Shown one piece after another: positions 55,677 through 63,098 of a stretch of DNA of 64,000 nt (the first letter of the stretch is position 1; every line of letters begins with the position of its first letter). This DNA comes from a virus, in the IMG/VR virus record IMGVR_UViG_3300050120_000230, positions 214,325-278,324 of that record, one strand, 5' to 3'. A program made the position numbers and the translations under genes. The notes under the pieces are model-generated. The model saw nothing but the letters and a program-made list of their open reading frames with translations. It was not told the origin of the DNA and searched no databases.

Positions 55677-57436
55677 CACCTTCGAATGCCGTGCTTCTCG
55701 ATGTAAGCCGGGATGCCCGGCCGCAATTCGATCATGTGCTTGTAGCTCATGTGCTGTTCGAAATACTCGGCGTAGGTAGCTGCGTCTCTCATCGGCAAAG
55801 ACTTGAACGCCATGTCGAACGCTTTGATGTTGTGGTTCATGAGTGTCGTGAGGAAGCGTGACCAGTTCATGCCGGTGTCAGCTTCGCTCTTGTAAGACAT
55901 CACGAAATATTTGTAGAGCAACTTGGGTGAGATGTTCTGCGGCGAGCGCGAACCGAATGCCATCACTTCCCTTGTGAAAGCTTGGATATCATGCGTCATC
56001 GCCCAATCAACCAGTTCGTCATTGGCCGCCCGCCCGTGATGGTTCTGCCCAATGACCTTACCGATGTAGCTGGGATCGTTTTTCATGATCGTGATGAGTG
56101 CCTCGGTTGAGAACGGCACCTTATCGAAGTAGTAGGCGAACTTCGTGGCGTTCTCGTTGAGATAGGCAAGAACTCCGGGGCGAACGATCTCGGCATGTAG
56201 GAACTTTTCGAGTGAGTCCGGGTGCTGTTTCAGAAGAGCTACGAGTTTTTCGTCCGTCATGGGCATCCAACGGATGAGTCCGATGTAGCCGAAGTAGACG
56301 AACTCTATCCAATGCTTCTCGAAAAATTCCTGCGTTCCCTTCGGTAGAATGTCGAACGGGATCAGATGCGGCATCGACGACAGGTTCTTTTTCATCACGT
56401 CTTCCGCGAGCCCGGCCGCAACTTTTCCGGCCTTCAAATCGCGCATGAACATGCCGGGATTTTCCGAGTAGATTTGGACGTAACCGCGTTCGCTTTGCAC
56501 ATCGGCGCGATTGTCTACGACTTCCAACACCCGCAGATTTTCTTTCGAGAAGAAGACCGCCTGTGTGGGTTCATTTTCATGGATGATGCCCCTGTCAGTC
56601 GGATCGACCACACCGGAGTATCCGAGCGCACGAAACAGCTTCGACCATTGAGCGCGGACGGTGGCTTTCGCTGCTTCGACGATCACACTCTCGCTGGTGT
56701 ATTCGTCTTCTTCGGCCTCATCGTCGTGATCTTCCCAATCATCGTCTTCATCATCGTCGGGCACGAAGTCGTCTTCATATTCTTCGTCCTCATCGTCGTC
56801 TTCGCCATATTTGATCTCGACGAAATCGCGAGCGTCGGGATTGCCATGAACGCCGTTGGCGATATTGGTCAAATACATCGCAGCGATGCGGGTCACGTTC
56901 CAGAAAGCGCCAGCAGTCGATTGAACCAGTGCATGTCGTTCGGCACGGTCCACGTCGATGCGGATGTGCAAACCTTGGTGATCCATAATAGTCTGGATTT
57001 TTTCAACATCTGCTCGCATATCGGCGCGGCTGTAGGTGGACAGGTCGAGTATCTTGCCGCCTGCACGGAAGACCTGAATGTAAGGCTCGTTGCCTGCGAA
57101 AGGCACGACGCCTTTTTCTTTGATGACGTAATCGACCGGATAGGAATAGATGCCAATCGGGGTGTCGTATTGTGATTTCGGATTGATACCGAACTTCGTG
57201 CCGCGAACGTTGTGGGCACCCTTCTTCGAACTTACGCCGCCTTTGAAGGCAGTATCGGCGCGTAGCTTGTTGCCATGACTGGCGACGCCAACATCAGAGA
57301 CGTAGCTGACGAACACGTCTGTCTGTCCCGCATATTTGGACAATTCCTCTACGGTCGAACGCTTCGGCGCCAACCCGCCTGCTCGGCGCTTCTCACTGAG
57401 GAGAGAACGGTTGTTGAAAAGTTCGACCAGACGCAT
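55676..57436 (-). CDS. Large capsid-leader protein, 586 aa
   Basis: Leader MRLVELFNNRSLLSEKR; late box ATAAATA 4 nt before the ATG. Residues 40-130 (VFVSYVSDVGVASHG, YDTPIGIYSYPVDYV, YIQVFRAGGKILDL) resemble a toxin/ART-like fold. A highly acidic low-complexity segment (Asp/Glu runs) follows near residue 210-245, then ALGYSGVVDPTDRGIIHENEPTQAVFF, which recalls the end of a polyvalent ART. The C-terminal 250 residues are helical and may form repeats. The largest candidate packaged protein here. Confidence 0.72.
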   Translation of the reverse strand: MRLVELFNNRSLLSEKRRAGGLAPKRSTVEELSKYAGQTDVFVSYVSDVGVASHGNKLRADTAFKGGVSSKKGAHNVRGTKFGINPKSQYDTPIGIYSYPVDYVIKEKGVVPFAGNEPYIQVFRAGGKILDLSTYSRADMRADVEKIQTIMDHQGLHIRIDVDRAERHALVQSTAGAFWNVTRIAAMYLTNIANGVHGNPDARDFVEIKYGEDDDEDEEYEDDFVPDDDEDDDWEDHDDEAEEDEYTSESVIVEAAKATVRAQWSKLFRALGYSGVVDPTDRGIIHENEPTQAVFFSKENLRVLEVVDNRADVQSERGYVQIYSENPGMFMRDLKAGKVAAGLAEDVMKKNLSSMPHLIPFDILPKGTQEFFEKHWIEFVYFGYIGLIRWMPMTDEKLVALLKQHPDSLEKFLHAEIVRPGVLAYLNENATKFAYYFDKVPFSTEALITIMKNDPSYIGKVIGQNHHGRAANDELVDWAMTHDIQAFTREVMAFGSRSPQNISPKLLYKYFVMSYKSEADTGMNWSRFLTTLMNHNIKAFDMAFKSLPMRDAATYAEYFEQHMSYKHMIELRPGIPAYIEKHGIRR

Positions 57437-57440
57437 CCGA

Positions 57441-57447
57441 TATTTAT
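57441..57447 (-). promoter_or_regulatory. Late box ATAAATA, 4 nt before ATG
   Basis: Minus strand ATAAATA-TCGG-ATG (57436). Confidence 0.66.
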
Positions 57448-57481
57448 GTGCGTTTCGACCGGCATCTGTTAGGATTCAAAA

Positions 57482-57745
57482 ATGAGCTTTTGGCAACTCG
57501 CGAAAGAAGAATTCGCCTACGTGAACCGGTCCTATTGGATGCCGTTCACGTTCACATGGGTGCTGTGCACCAAGGGTTGGCCAGCGGCGAAGAAGCACTT
57601 TCTCGACGCATGGAACGCTCAGAGCCCGTTGCTGCGGAATCGCGAGCATCCTACACCGCCGGAAGGCTATGTGGATGGGTGGGGCGTGGACAAGGACGAC
57701 ATCAAAGTTCCACCCATCGTCGTGAAGGTCCCTAAGCGACCTTGA
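57482..57745 (+). CDS. Small hypothetical protein, 87 aa
   Basis: Aromatic, Trp-rich (MSFWQLAKEEFAYVNRSYWMPFTFTW), Pro/Lys-rich C-terminus. Head-to-head with the large leader gene. No clear ribosome binding site. Overlaps the converging gene at 57732 by 14 bases. Confidence 0.58.
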   Translation: MSFWQLAKEEFAYVNRSYWMPFTFTWVLCTKGWPAAKKHFLDAWNAQSPLLRNREHPTPPEGYVDGWGVDKDDIKVPPIVVKVPKRP

Positions 57746-58199
57746 GCTTCGTCTTTTTTGGCATCCGCGCCGACACCGGCATCGCCGCTTCCAACTTCCA
57801 GACTTGTTCGAGCGTGCATCCATTCATGCGCGGGCCGAAATAGCTCCGCACGAAATTGGCTCGATGAGCGATGGCTTGCCCTTCGTCGGCCGAAATGTGC
57901 TCAACCAGTATGTTCCTGAAATCGTTACCCGGCATACAAAGGAAGAAGCCGTTGTCATCGCGGAATAACGTCCAGTCGAACATCATGCTGGGAGTGGACA
58001 GCTTCAGATGTAGGTTCCGCTCGACATAGCGACTGGCGTGCATGATTGCATCATGCTTGGAAAGTCCGAAATAATCTATGGGTGTCGGTAAGCCCATCGA
58101 GTCCATCGCGACGGCCACGTAACCGTTCCCAGTTGGATGCACGTCCAACCTGAGAATGTTAGTTCCGTTTTCGGTGGCGATGTAAATCGGTTCGCCCAT
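57732..58199 (-). CDS. Hypothetical protein, 155 aa
   Basis: ATG 58199 (MGEPIYIATENG) chosen because it follows the upstream stop closely; a longer frame starts at 58235. A mixed alpha/beta domain and a basic end (ARMPKKTKLKVA). No motif recognised. Confidence 0.65.
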   Translation of the reverse strand: MGEPIYIATENGTNILRLDVHPTGNGYVAVAMDSMGLPTPIDYFGLSKHDAIMHASRYVERNLHLKLSTPSMMFDWTLFRDDNGFFLCMPGNDFRNILVEHISADEGQAIAHRANFVRSYFGPRMNGCTLEQVWKLEAAMPVSARMPKKTKLKVA

Positions 58200-58203
58200 A
58201 ACG

Positions 58204-58434
58204 TCACTGGCCCCCGACGACTCGAACGACGACATCGCCTTCGTTTTGATTGTCGCGAATGTGCGGGAGGGCGCCCAAGCCCTGACCCGGAAGGAACTCG
58301 CCTTCCTTCATGCCGACGATCCGAAAATCGCAGTCGTTGTTGCCGAACGGAATGCGCTTCACCCGCTCCAACGCCATGGTGGGATCGCTATCTCCGATCT
58401 CGATTTCGACTGTAACCAAATAGCTCTTAAGCAT
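58204..58434 (-). CDS. Hypothetical protein, 76 aa
   Basis: ATG 58434 (MLKSYLVTVEIEIG) after GGGAGA. Beta-rich with Gly/Asp turns, ending VVVRVVGGQ. Own TTGACG promoter. Function unknown. Confidence 0.66.
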   Translation of the reverse strand: MLKSYLVTVEIEIGDSDPTMALERVKRIPFGNNDCDFRIVGMKEGEFLPGQGLGALPHIRDNQNEGDVVVRVVGGQ

Positions 58435-58463
58435 CTGATCTCCCAACGTGCCTTGACACGCAG

Positions 58464-58491
58464 AAAATACCTTAGAAGCAAGAACCGTCAA
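58464..58491 (-). promoter_or_regulatory. Early promoter TTGACG-N16-TATTTT
   Basis: Minus strand; -35 58491-58486, -10 58469-58464, upstream of the gene at 58434 and just after the paralogue array. Confidence 0.72.
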
Positions 58492-58497
58492 TGATAT

Positions 58498-58896
58498 TCA
58501 GCCAATCCACCGGAGCTTGAAGTAGAGAGCGTCATTAGACGTGGCGAACTCAACCGTATAGCGCACCATTTCTTCTTGGGTGGCGTGATAATATTCGGCG
58601 TGGCGGCGCGGATAGGCCACGTTGCCTTTCAGATTTTCCATGCACCATTCTTTGACCGGCGCCTTCAGTTTCACGCGCCATTGTTCGCGCAAGATCGAAG
58701 TCGGGATCGGCGACGATATGTCGAGAATGTCTTCGGCTTGATCCGGTGGAACGAAGATGCGGTGCGTCTTGACTTGAACGTTTAGCGGAAAGGACACGAT
58801 CTTCGATTTGTCATCGTCCAGAAACCGAATCATCGTATCACTCGGAAAGTCGCTCATGCTCAGCAGACTTTTGATCGTGATTTTTTCGACTGTCAT
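58498..58896 (-). CDS. FK-motif array member 8 (longest)
   Basis: 132 aa from ATG 58896, overlapping the upstream stop (ATGA). Helix APVKEWCMENLKGNVAY, strand RYTVEF, then TSNDALYFKLRWIG. The last and longest gene of an eight-gene tandem array read from 60730 downwards. Confidence 0.8.
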   Translation of the reverse strand: MTVEKITIKSLLSMSDFPSDTMIRFLDDDKSKIVSFPLNVQVKTHRIFVPPDQAEDILDISSPIPTSILREQWRVKLKAPVKEWCMENLKGNVAYPRRHAEYYHATQEEMVRYTVEFATSNDALYFKLRWIG

Positions 58897-59207
58897 GACC
58901 ACCATCGCATCTTGAAGTGAATCGCTGACATCTCATCCATGAACCAGATCGCGTTGACCGGATCGTCTTGGTTGATGATTCTCGGCATCGGAATATGTTC
59001 CATGCAATCGTATCGAAATCCGGCCGGAATGTAGTGGAAGCCCACTGCACCTTTCACGTTGTCGTCCATCCATGCGAGCACGTCATCACGAAGGCGTTGG
59101 ACGGTCTTTCCGCCCTCGTGGGTTCTCACGACCAGATCGTTTGGTATCAGGCAGCGGATAGCAGTTTCTATTTCATCTACGCTCGGCCAGCGATTCTCAA
59201 CCATCAT
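58893..59207 (-). CDS. FK-motif array member 7
   Basis: 104 aa; start overlaps the end of member 6. Helix RDDVLAWMDDNVKGAVGF, strand NAIWFM, then DEMSAIHFKMRWWS. Sequence before the helix differs fully from its neighbours, as in every array member. Confidence 0.8.
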   Translation of the reverse strand: MMVENRWPSVDEIETAIRCLIPNDLVVRTHEGGKTVQRLRDDVLAWMDDNVKGAVGFHYIPAGFRYDCMEHIPMPRIINQDDPVNAIWFMDEMSAIHFKMRWWS

Positions 59208-59418
59208 GCTTATCTCCCCAACGTAGCTTGAAATGGAGATAGTCTTCGTCGCATTTGAAGGTGATGATGCAGACGGTGTTGAAGAAATCCATACCCCAGT
59301 GCCACTCGTCGCGCATGTTCAGTTTCAGCCACGCGAGAACCTCTGGCGAAGGCCGCCAAGTGTCGTATTTGGTGAATACCGAATGTTCTTGGGAAATGGT
59401 GATACAACCGCCAGACAT
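59197..59418 (-). CDS. FK-motif array member 6
   Basis: 73 aa from ATG 59418, which overlaps the stop of member 5. Helix SPEVLAWLKLNMRDEWHW, strand VCIITF, then KCDEDYLHFKLRW, followed by six residues. Confidence 0.8.
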   Translation of the reverse strand: MSGGCITISQEHSVFTKYDTWRPSPEVLAWLKLNMRDEWHWGMDFFNTVCIITFKCDEDYLHFKLRWGDKHDG

Positions 59419-59672
59419 CAGAACCACTTCAGCTTGAAATAAATCGCATCCTTGGTTCGCATCGTAACGGCTGGATTTCCGACCATCATCTTTGTGCCAA
59501 GTTGACCCACCAGCATGAAAGCCTGTGGCGCCAGTTTCCAATATTTGATGCGTTCAGCCCTACACCATTCGTCCACGTCAGAACGCAAGAAAATATCATA
59601 CACGCGAAACCACGATTTGCTAAGACCTTCTATCACCAATTCTCTGGGCAATTCGAAGCGTTCGCGTTTCAT
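59418..59672 (-). CDS. FK-motif array member 5
   Basis: 84 aa from ATG 59672, overlapping the stop of member 4 (CTATGA). Helix RSDVDEWCRAERIKYWKL, then RTKDAIYFKLKWF. Confidence 0.8.
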   Translation of the reverse strand: MKRERFELPRELVIEGLSKSWFRVYDIFLRSDVDEWCRAERIKYWKLAPQAFMLVGQLGTKMMVGNPAVTMRTKDAIYFKLKWF

Positions 59673-59896
59673 AGCCATCGCATCTTGAACATCAAAGCAT
59701 CGTTGTCGTTGGCAAATTCGATCTCGAACGGCAGCGCGTAGTCTTTGCGTTCGGAGGACGATTTCCACGACAGATAAAAATCCTGCACCAACTCTTCGCG
59801 GCACCAAGCATCCATTTCATCCAACAGACGAACCTCAGCCAGAACGCGAGTATCATCTCGGATGAATTGAATGGGAACAGGGACGATCATGCCCAT
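59669..59896 (-). CDS. FK-motif array member 4
   Basis: 75 aa; ATG overlaps the stop of member 3 (TAATG). Helix LDEMDAWCREELVQDFYL, strand FEIEF, then ANDNDALMFKMRWL. Confidence 0.8.
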   Translation of the reverse strand: MGMIVPVPIQFIRDDTRVLAEVRLLDEMDAWCREELVQDFYLSWKSSSERKDYALPFEIEFANDNDALMFKMRWL

Positions 59897-60147
59897 TATC
59901 CCTCTTCTCCCCAGAACATTTTGAACAGCACCGCATCGGTGTCTTTTGCGAAACTCGCCTCCGCAGTCACCGGCCGATTGATGCTAAATCGCGCGGTGCA
60001 ATCGTTCGGATCACCCTTGCGATGCACTCGCCATTTTCCCTTTAGATTTTTCGCGACCCAAGACAGCACGTCTTTTCGGAAACGATATCGGCCGTCGCGG
60101 ATTTCGGCCACGCCGTATGGGACTGAGATGGTGGCCTTCATCTTCAT
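59896..60147 (-). CDS. FK-motif array member 3
   Basis: 83 aa from ATG 60147, overlapping the stop of member 2 (ATGA). Helix RKDVLSWVAKNLKGKWRV, strand AEASF, then AKDTDAVLFKMFWGEEG. Here R of FKMRW is F. Confidence 0.8.
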   Translation of the reverse strand: MKMKATISVPYGVAEIRDGRYRFRKDVLSWVAKNLKGKWRVHRKGDPNDCTARFSINRPVTAEASFAKDTDAVLFKMFWGEEG

Positions 60148-60458
60148 AGCCATCGCATCTTGAAGGCCAACGCCGCCGCGTCCGTTCTGAATCGAAAATA
60201 AGGCTGGCGATCATCGTCTAGGAAACAGCGAATGTTTCCTCCGATCATTTCCTTCGCCCATTGTTCGATTTCTGGCGCGGGCAGCCAAATTGACGGCCGC
60301 GACCACCATCCGGCCTGCATTCCGGCCGGTCCCGCCGCCCCCCGCGTGAACCACGCCAGTGGATTATGTTCCAACCCAGCAGAGGGTTTTATCGGCAGTT
60401 CGATCATGATCGAAAAACCGAAATTAGCCCAATCACCGGCGAATTCTTCTTCAGTCAT
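60144..60458 (-). CDS. FK-motif array member 2
   Basis: 104 aa from ATG 60458, overlapping member 1 (ATGA). Glycine/Trp-rich middle, helix APEIEQWAKEMIGGNIRC, strand PYFRF, then TDAAALAFKMRWL. Confidence 0.8.
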   Translation of the reverse strand: MTEEEFAGDWANFGFSIMIELPIKPSAGLEHNPLAWFTRGAAGPAGMQAGWWSRPSIWLPAPEIEQWAKEMIGGNIRCFLDDDRQPYFRFRTDAAALAFKMRWL

Positions 60459-60730
60459 AGCCATCGCATCTTGAACAGCAGCATGTCGGAATCGGTTTCA
60501 AACGAGAACGTGAATTCGTAGAGGCCATCTCGGTCGAATGGGTAGGGTGCGGGAAGTTGAGCACTGGTGATTTCCCATCCCGCGTGAAGGTTCTCCTCAC
60601 ACCAGACGCGGACATCGCGGCGGATCACGGTGAAGGCATGGGCCGCCTCACGATCATCGCACCAATCTATGTCCACGCCGACTATGCCAAGGTACTCAGG
60701 CGGGGCGGCCAAACTGAACTCTGAACCCAT
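60455..60730 (-). CDS. FK-motif array member 1 (promoter-proximal)
   Basis: 91 aa. Helix RRDVRVWCEENLHAGWEI, strand FTFSF, then TDSDMLLFKMRWL. First gene behind TTGGTA-16-TATGCT. Neighbouring members are only loosely similar except for the shared elements, so the duplications are old. Confidence 0.8.
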   Translation of the reverse strand: MGSEFSLAAPPEYLGIVGVDIDWCDDREAAHAFTVIRRDVRVWCEENLHAGWEITSAQLPAPYPFDRDGLYEFTFSFETDSDMLLFKMRWL

Positions 60731-60742
60731 GATTAAGGGTCT

Positions 60743-60770
60743 AGCATAGCCCGATTTTTTCGTCTACCAA
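60743..60770 (-). promoter_or_regulatory. Promoter of the FK-motif array, TTGGTA-N16-TATGCT
   Basis: Minus strand; -35 60770-60765, -10 60748-60743, 13 bases upstream of ATG 60730, so the leader is short or absent. Confidence 0.6.
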
Positions 60771-60776
60771 AGTGGA

Positions 60777-61403
60777 ATGGAATCCTCGGGTGGCCTGACG
60801 GCCGAACACATTGCCGGGATGTTTCGGCATTTCGAAGAGCACGGCGACGCCACGATAGGTGGGGTGGCGTTGACGCTGAGTGATCTGGGGAAATACCACG
60901 AGCCCTCGCTCGATCCACTCGATATCGACACCGGGATGTGGGTTGCCCGGCAAGGCTCTCGCAAATGGGAAACTCACCGAATGGAGATCGGCGCCGGAGC
61001 GTGGCGCTTGGCATTTATCAGTTCTGTCAATCCCATACAAATGCAGATGGGTAAGTCCTATTGGGATGGCAAATCATATCGTCGTGTTGAGCATGTCGAG
61101 GTGTATGGCGATCTCGAACGGTTCAAACACGATGCCACCTTGATCTTGCTATTTGCATCAGAGTGGATGCCCGATCCTGATCCTCATCCATGGGACCTAT
61201 CATCGTTCAAAGGTGGTATTGGTTTTTCTTCGGGACGAAGCCTTGGAAAAAGCAGCATCACCAAATCCACCATGATGTCTCTTCAACAAATTGGGCGGTC
61301 ACAAAGAGCCGTGCAAGCAGCAACCGGTGTGCCTGCGATCTTCGTGGACACTGAGGCCAGTTATGACCGTAAAATGTTCCTGACGGTCATCAAGAACCGT
61401 TGA
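60777..61403 (+). CDS. Hypothetical protein, 208 aa, FK-like segment inside
   Basis: Divergent from the array. The middle GDLERFKHDATLILLFASEW recalls the family's KHDAT-x-(F)K block without the Lys. The C-terminal half is Ser/Gly/Lys-rich with a helix, and the N-terminus is helical (HIAGMFRHFEEHG). No family recognised. Confidence 0.62.
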   Translation: MESSGGLTAEHIAGMFRHFEEHGDATIGGVALTLSDLGKYHEPSLDPLDIDTGMWVARQGSRKWETHRMEIGAGAWRLAFISSVNPIQMQMGKSYWDGKSYRRVEHVEVYGDLERFKHDATLILLFASEWMPDPDPHPWDLSSFKGGIGFSSGRSLGKSSITKSTMMSLQQIGRSQRAVQAATGVPAIFVDTEASYDRKMFLTVIKNR

Positions 61404-61413
61404 TCCATTATTG

Positions 61414-61441
61414 TTGACGGAATCTGGATCGGCTGTATTCT
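61414..61441 (+). promoter_or_regulatory. Early promoter TTGACG-N16-TATTCT
   Basis: -35 61414-61419, -10 61436-61441, about 33 nt before ATG 61474. Confidence 0.75.
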
Positions 61442-61473
61442 CATCTCAACACTGCAACAGCAGGAGATGGCAC

Positions 61474-61797
61474 ATGACTCCGCAAGAGATTTACGAAGAA
61501 GCCGAACAATCCGCCGCCGACGCGTTTCGTCTCGCGATGATCGAGCACGATCCGATGGGTGGTCTTTGTGGCACGGCGTGGATCGTGGTCCGCCCGGCGC
61601 GGGGTCCGTTCATCAGCTATCTGAAGAGCAAGGGCATCGGTGAAACCGGCGTCTACGGTGGCTGGGAGATCACGGTGGCCACGCCCCCGGAATATCGTGG
61701 CCAGAACAGCGACATCAAGGAAGCCGGTGTCCGTGCCTTCGCCCGTGTGCTGAAGGAAAACGGCCTGAAGGCGGCCGTCTGCACGAGACTCACCTAA
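61474..61797 (+). CDS. Hypothetical early protein, 107 aa
   Basis: GCAGGAGATGGCAC precedes the ATG. Helical N-terminus (TPQEIYEEAEQSAADAFRLAM), then alternating beta/alpha (GTAWIVVRPARGPFISYL). No motif recognised. Its stop overlaps the next ATG. Confidence 0.68.
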   Translation: MTPQEIYEEAEQSAADAFRLAMIEHDPMGGLCGTAWIVVRPARGPFISYLKSKGIGETGVYGGWEITVATPPEYRGQNSDIKEAGVRAFARVLKENGLKAAVCTRLT

Positions 61798-62159
61798 TGA
61801 GCCGCGCCAAGGACATCGCCGCCAACCCGGCGAAACAATTGATCTCCGCCAAGATCGAGCACTCGTATCTCGATCTCGAAGGCAGCCTCGATTCGGCCAT
61901 CGAGGAACTGCAACGGGAGAAGGCGGAATATGAAGGCAAGGGCTTCACCGGCCTGAACCTGCAAAGCATCCGCGACTGTAGCTGCTACGGTCACTGCGAT
62001 TGCGGCCCGCGCTTGCGGTTGTTCGGCTCGCGTCTGGAAACGAACGACGAGTTCGCCAAGCGCGTCGAACTCGAAGAGCAACGGGCGGCTGCCATTGAAG
62101 CCCGTGACCGCGCCGAGTTCGAACGTCTGTCGAAGCAGTTCGGCAAGCCCGCCATCTAA
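61797..62159 (+). CDS. Hypothetical protein with Cys-rich centre, 120 aa
   Basis: Begins on the previous stop (TAATG). The centre CSCYGHCDCG (four Cys) could bind a metal; flanked by charged helices (EEQRAAAIEARDRAEFERL). Second gene of the early unit. Confidence 0.66.
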   Translation: MSRAKDIAANPAKQLISAKIEHSYLDLEGSLDSAIEELQREKAEYEGKGFTGLNLQSIRDCSCYGHCDCGPRLRLFGSRLETNDEFAKRVELEEQRAAAIEARDRAEFERLSKQFGKPAI

Positions 62160-62162
62160 CCA

Positions 62163-62405
62163 ATGGCGGCCGACTTTCACATCAAAAAGCACCATGCCGC
62201 AGAGATGGAAGAGCGTCGGCGCCAATTCCCGTACTCGTTCAGGATGAGCACGGTTGTTGGCCCGAGGAAGTTCGCGACGAAGGCCGAAGTCATGCAGTGC
62301 CGCGCGTTCTTTGAAGGCCAGAAAGTTCTCGTCAATAAGAACACCGCGTACTTCGTCAGAGTGGAAGATGCTATTTTCTTCAAGATGGGGATGTGGCTGA
62401 CATGA
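62163..62405 (+). CDS. FK-motif small-protein family member
   Basis: 80 aa. The helix differs (TKAEVMQCRAFFEGQK), strand TAYFVR, then VEDAIFFKMGMWLT. The spacing has an extra residue between FKM and W. Same early unit as the Cys-rich gene; its stop overlaps the next ATG. Confidence 0.72.
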   Translation: MAADFHIKKHHAAEMEERRRQFPYSFRMSTVVGPRKFATKAEVMQCRAFFEGQKVLVNKNTAYFVRVEDAIFFKMGMWLT

Positions 62406-62797
62406 TCCGGGTCGGTGGCATTCTGCTCCAAGACGTGCTTGATCTAGGGAGCAAAGTCTTTGTCGATGGTGGGCACGATCCTGAACGGAGCGGGGAGCTT
62501 GGTCTCACCGTGGGAGACGAGATTTCTGCTCTCACCATTGCGGTCGCTGGTGCGAAGTTCACCCACGATATTGTCGGTGGTCCGGCTGTTACGCGCTATG
62601 TTCTCTATGGGCGTCGGTGGCGGATTTGGGTCGAACTGCACAACGGGCAATTGAGCCCGAGAGACCCTGAAAACATAGAACCCACGCTACTCCGAAAAGC
62701 GCGTGGGTTCTACAGATTGAGCGATTACGATTTCCAAGGTAATCCTTGGGATTTCGAAAGAGACATGACCATCGGTCGGATGGCCGGTCTCGTTTAG
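62402..62797 (+). CDS. Hypothetical protein, 131 aa
   Basis: ATG overlaps the preceding stop (ATGA). Gly/Asp/Val-rich beta protein, ending ERDMTIGRMAGLV. A perfect 10-bp inverted repeat (62678-62710) lies within the coding sequence. Overlaps the converging gene at 62794. Confidence 0.64.
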   Translation: MIRVGGILLQDVLDLGSKVFVDGGHDPERSGELGLTVGDEISALTIAVAGAKFTHDIVGGPAVTRYVLYGRRWRIWVELHNGQLSPRDPENIEPTLLRKARGFYRLSDYDFQGNPWDFERDMTIGRMAGLV

Positions 62798-63072
62798 GTG
62801 CGCTTGTTACGCCAGAAGTTGCCCGTGGCGGCGAGGTGATAGCTGGTCTTGCTATCCTTGCTCACGACGGTGAACCAACCATCTTTGGTAAGTTCGTCCA
62901 CGGCGGCGGCGAACATCTGGTCATCGGGACCACGACCGGAAGCAGCTAGAACAGCCGTGCCATCCTTCGATGAGTTGATGAGGTCTGCAACCTGAGTGAG
63001 GATCGAGTCCTTATAGTCCTCGAACTTGGTCATCGGCGGCGGGGTAGGAGTAGGGGTGGGGTTATTCGGCAT
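62794..63072 (-). CDS. Small hypothetical protein, 92 aa
   Basis: Pro/Thr-rich start (MPNNPTPTPTPPPMTKF), then a helical and beta core (DELTKDGWFTVVSKDSKT) ending basic (NFWRNKRT). Follows the structural gene at 63099 on the same strand by 26 bases. Probably late by position; function unknown. Confidence 0.62.
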   Translation of the reverse strand: MPNNPTPTPTPPPMTKFEDYKDSILTQVADLINSSKDGTAVLAASGRGPDDQMFAAAVDELTKDGWFTVVSKDSKTSYHLAATGNFWRNKRT

Positions 63073-63098
63073 GAAAAATCCTCAAAATATGTTAAAAA

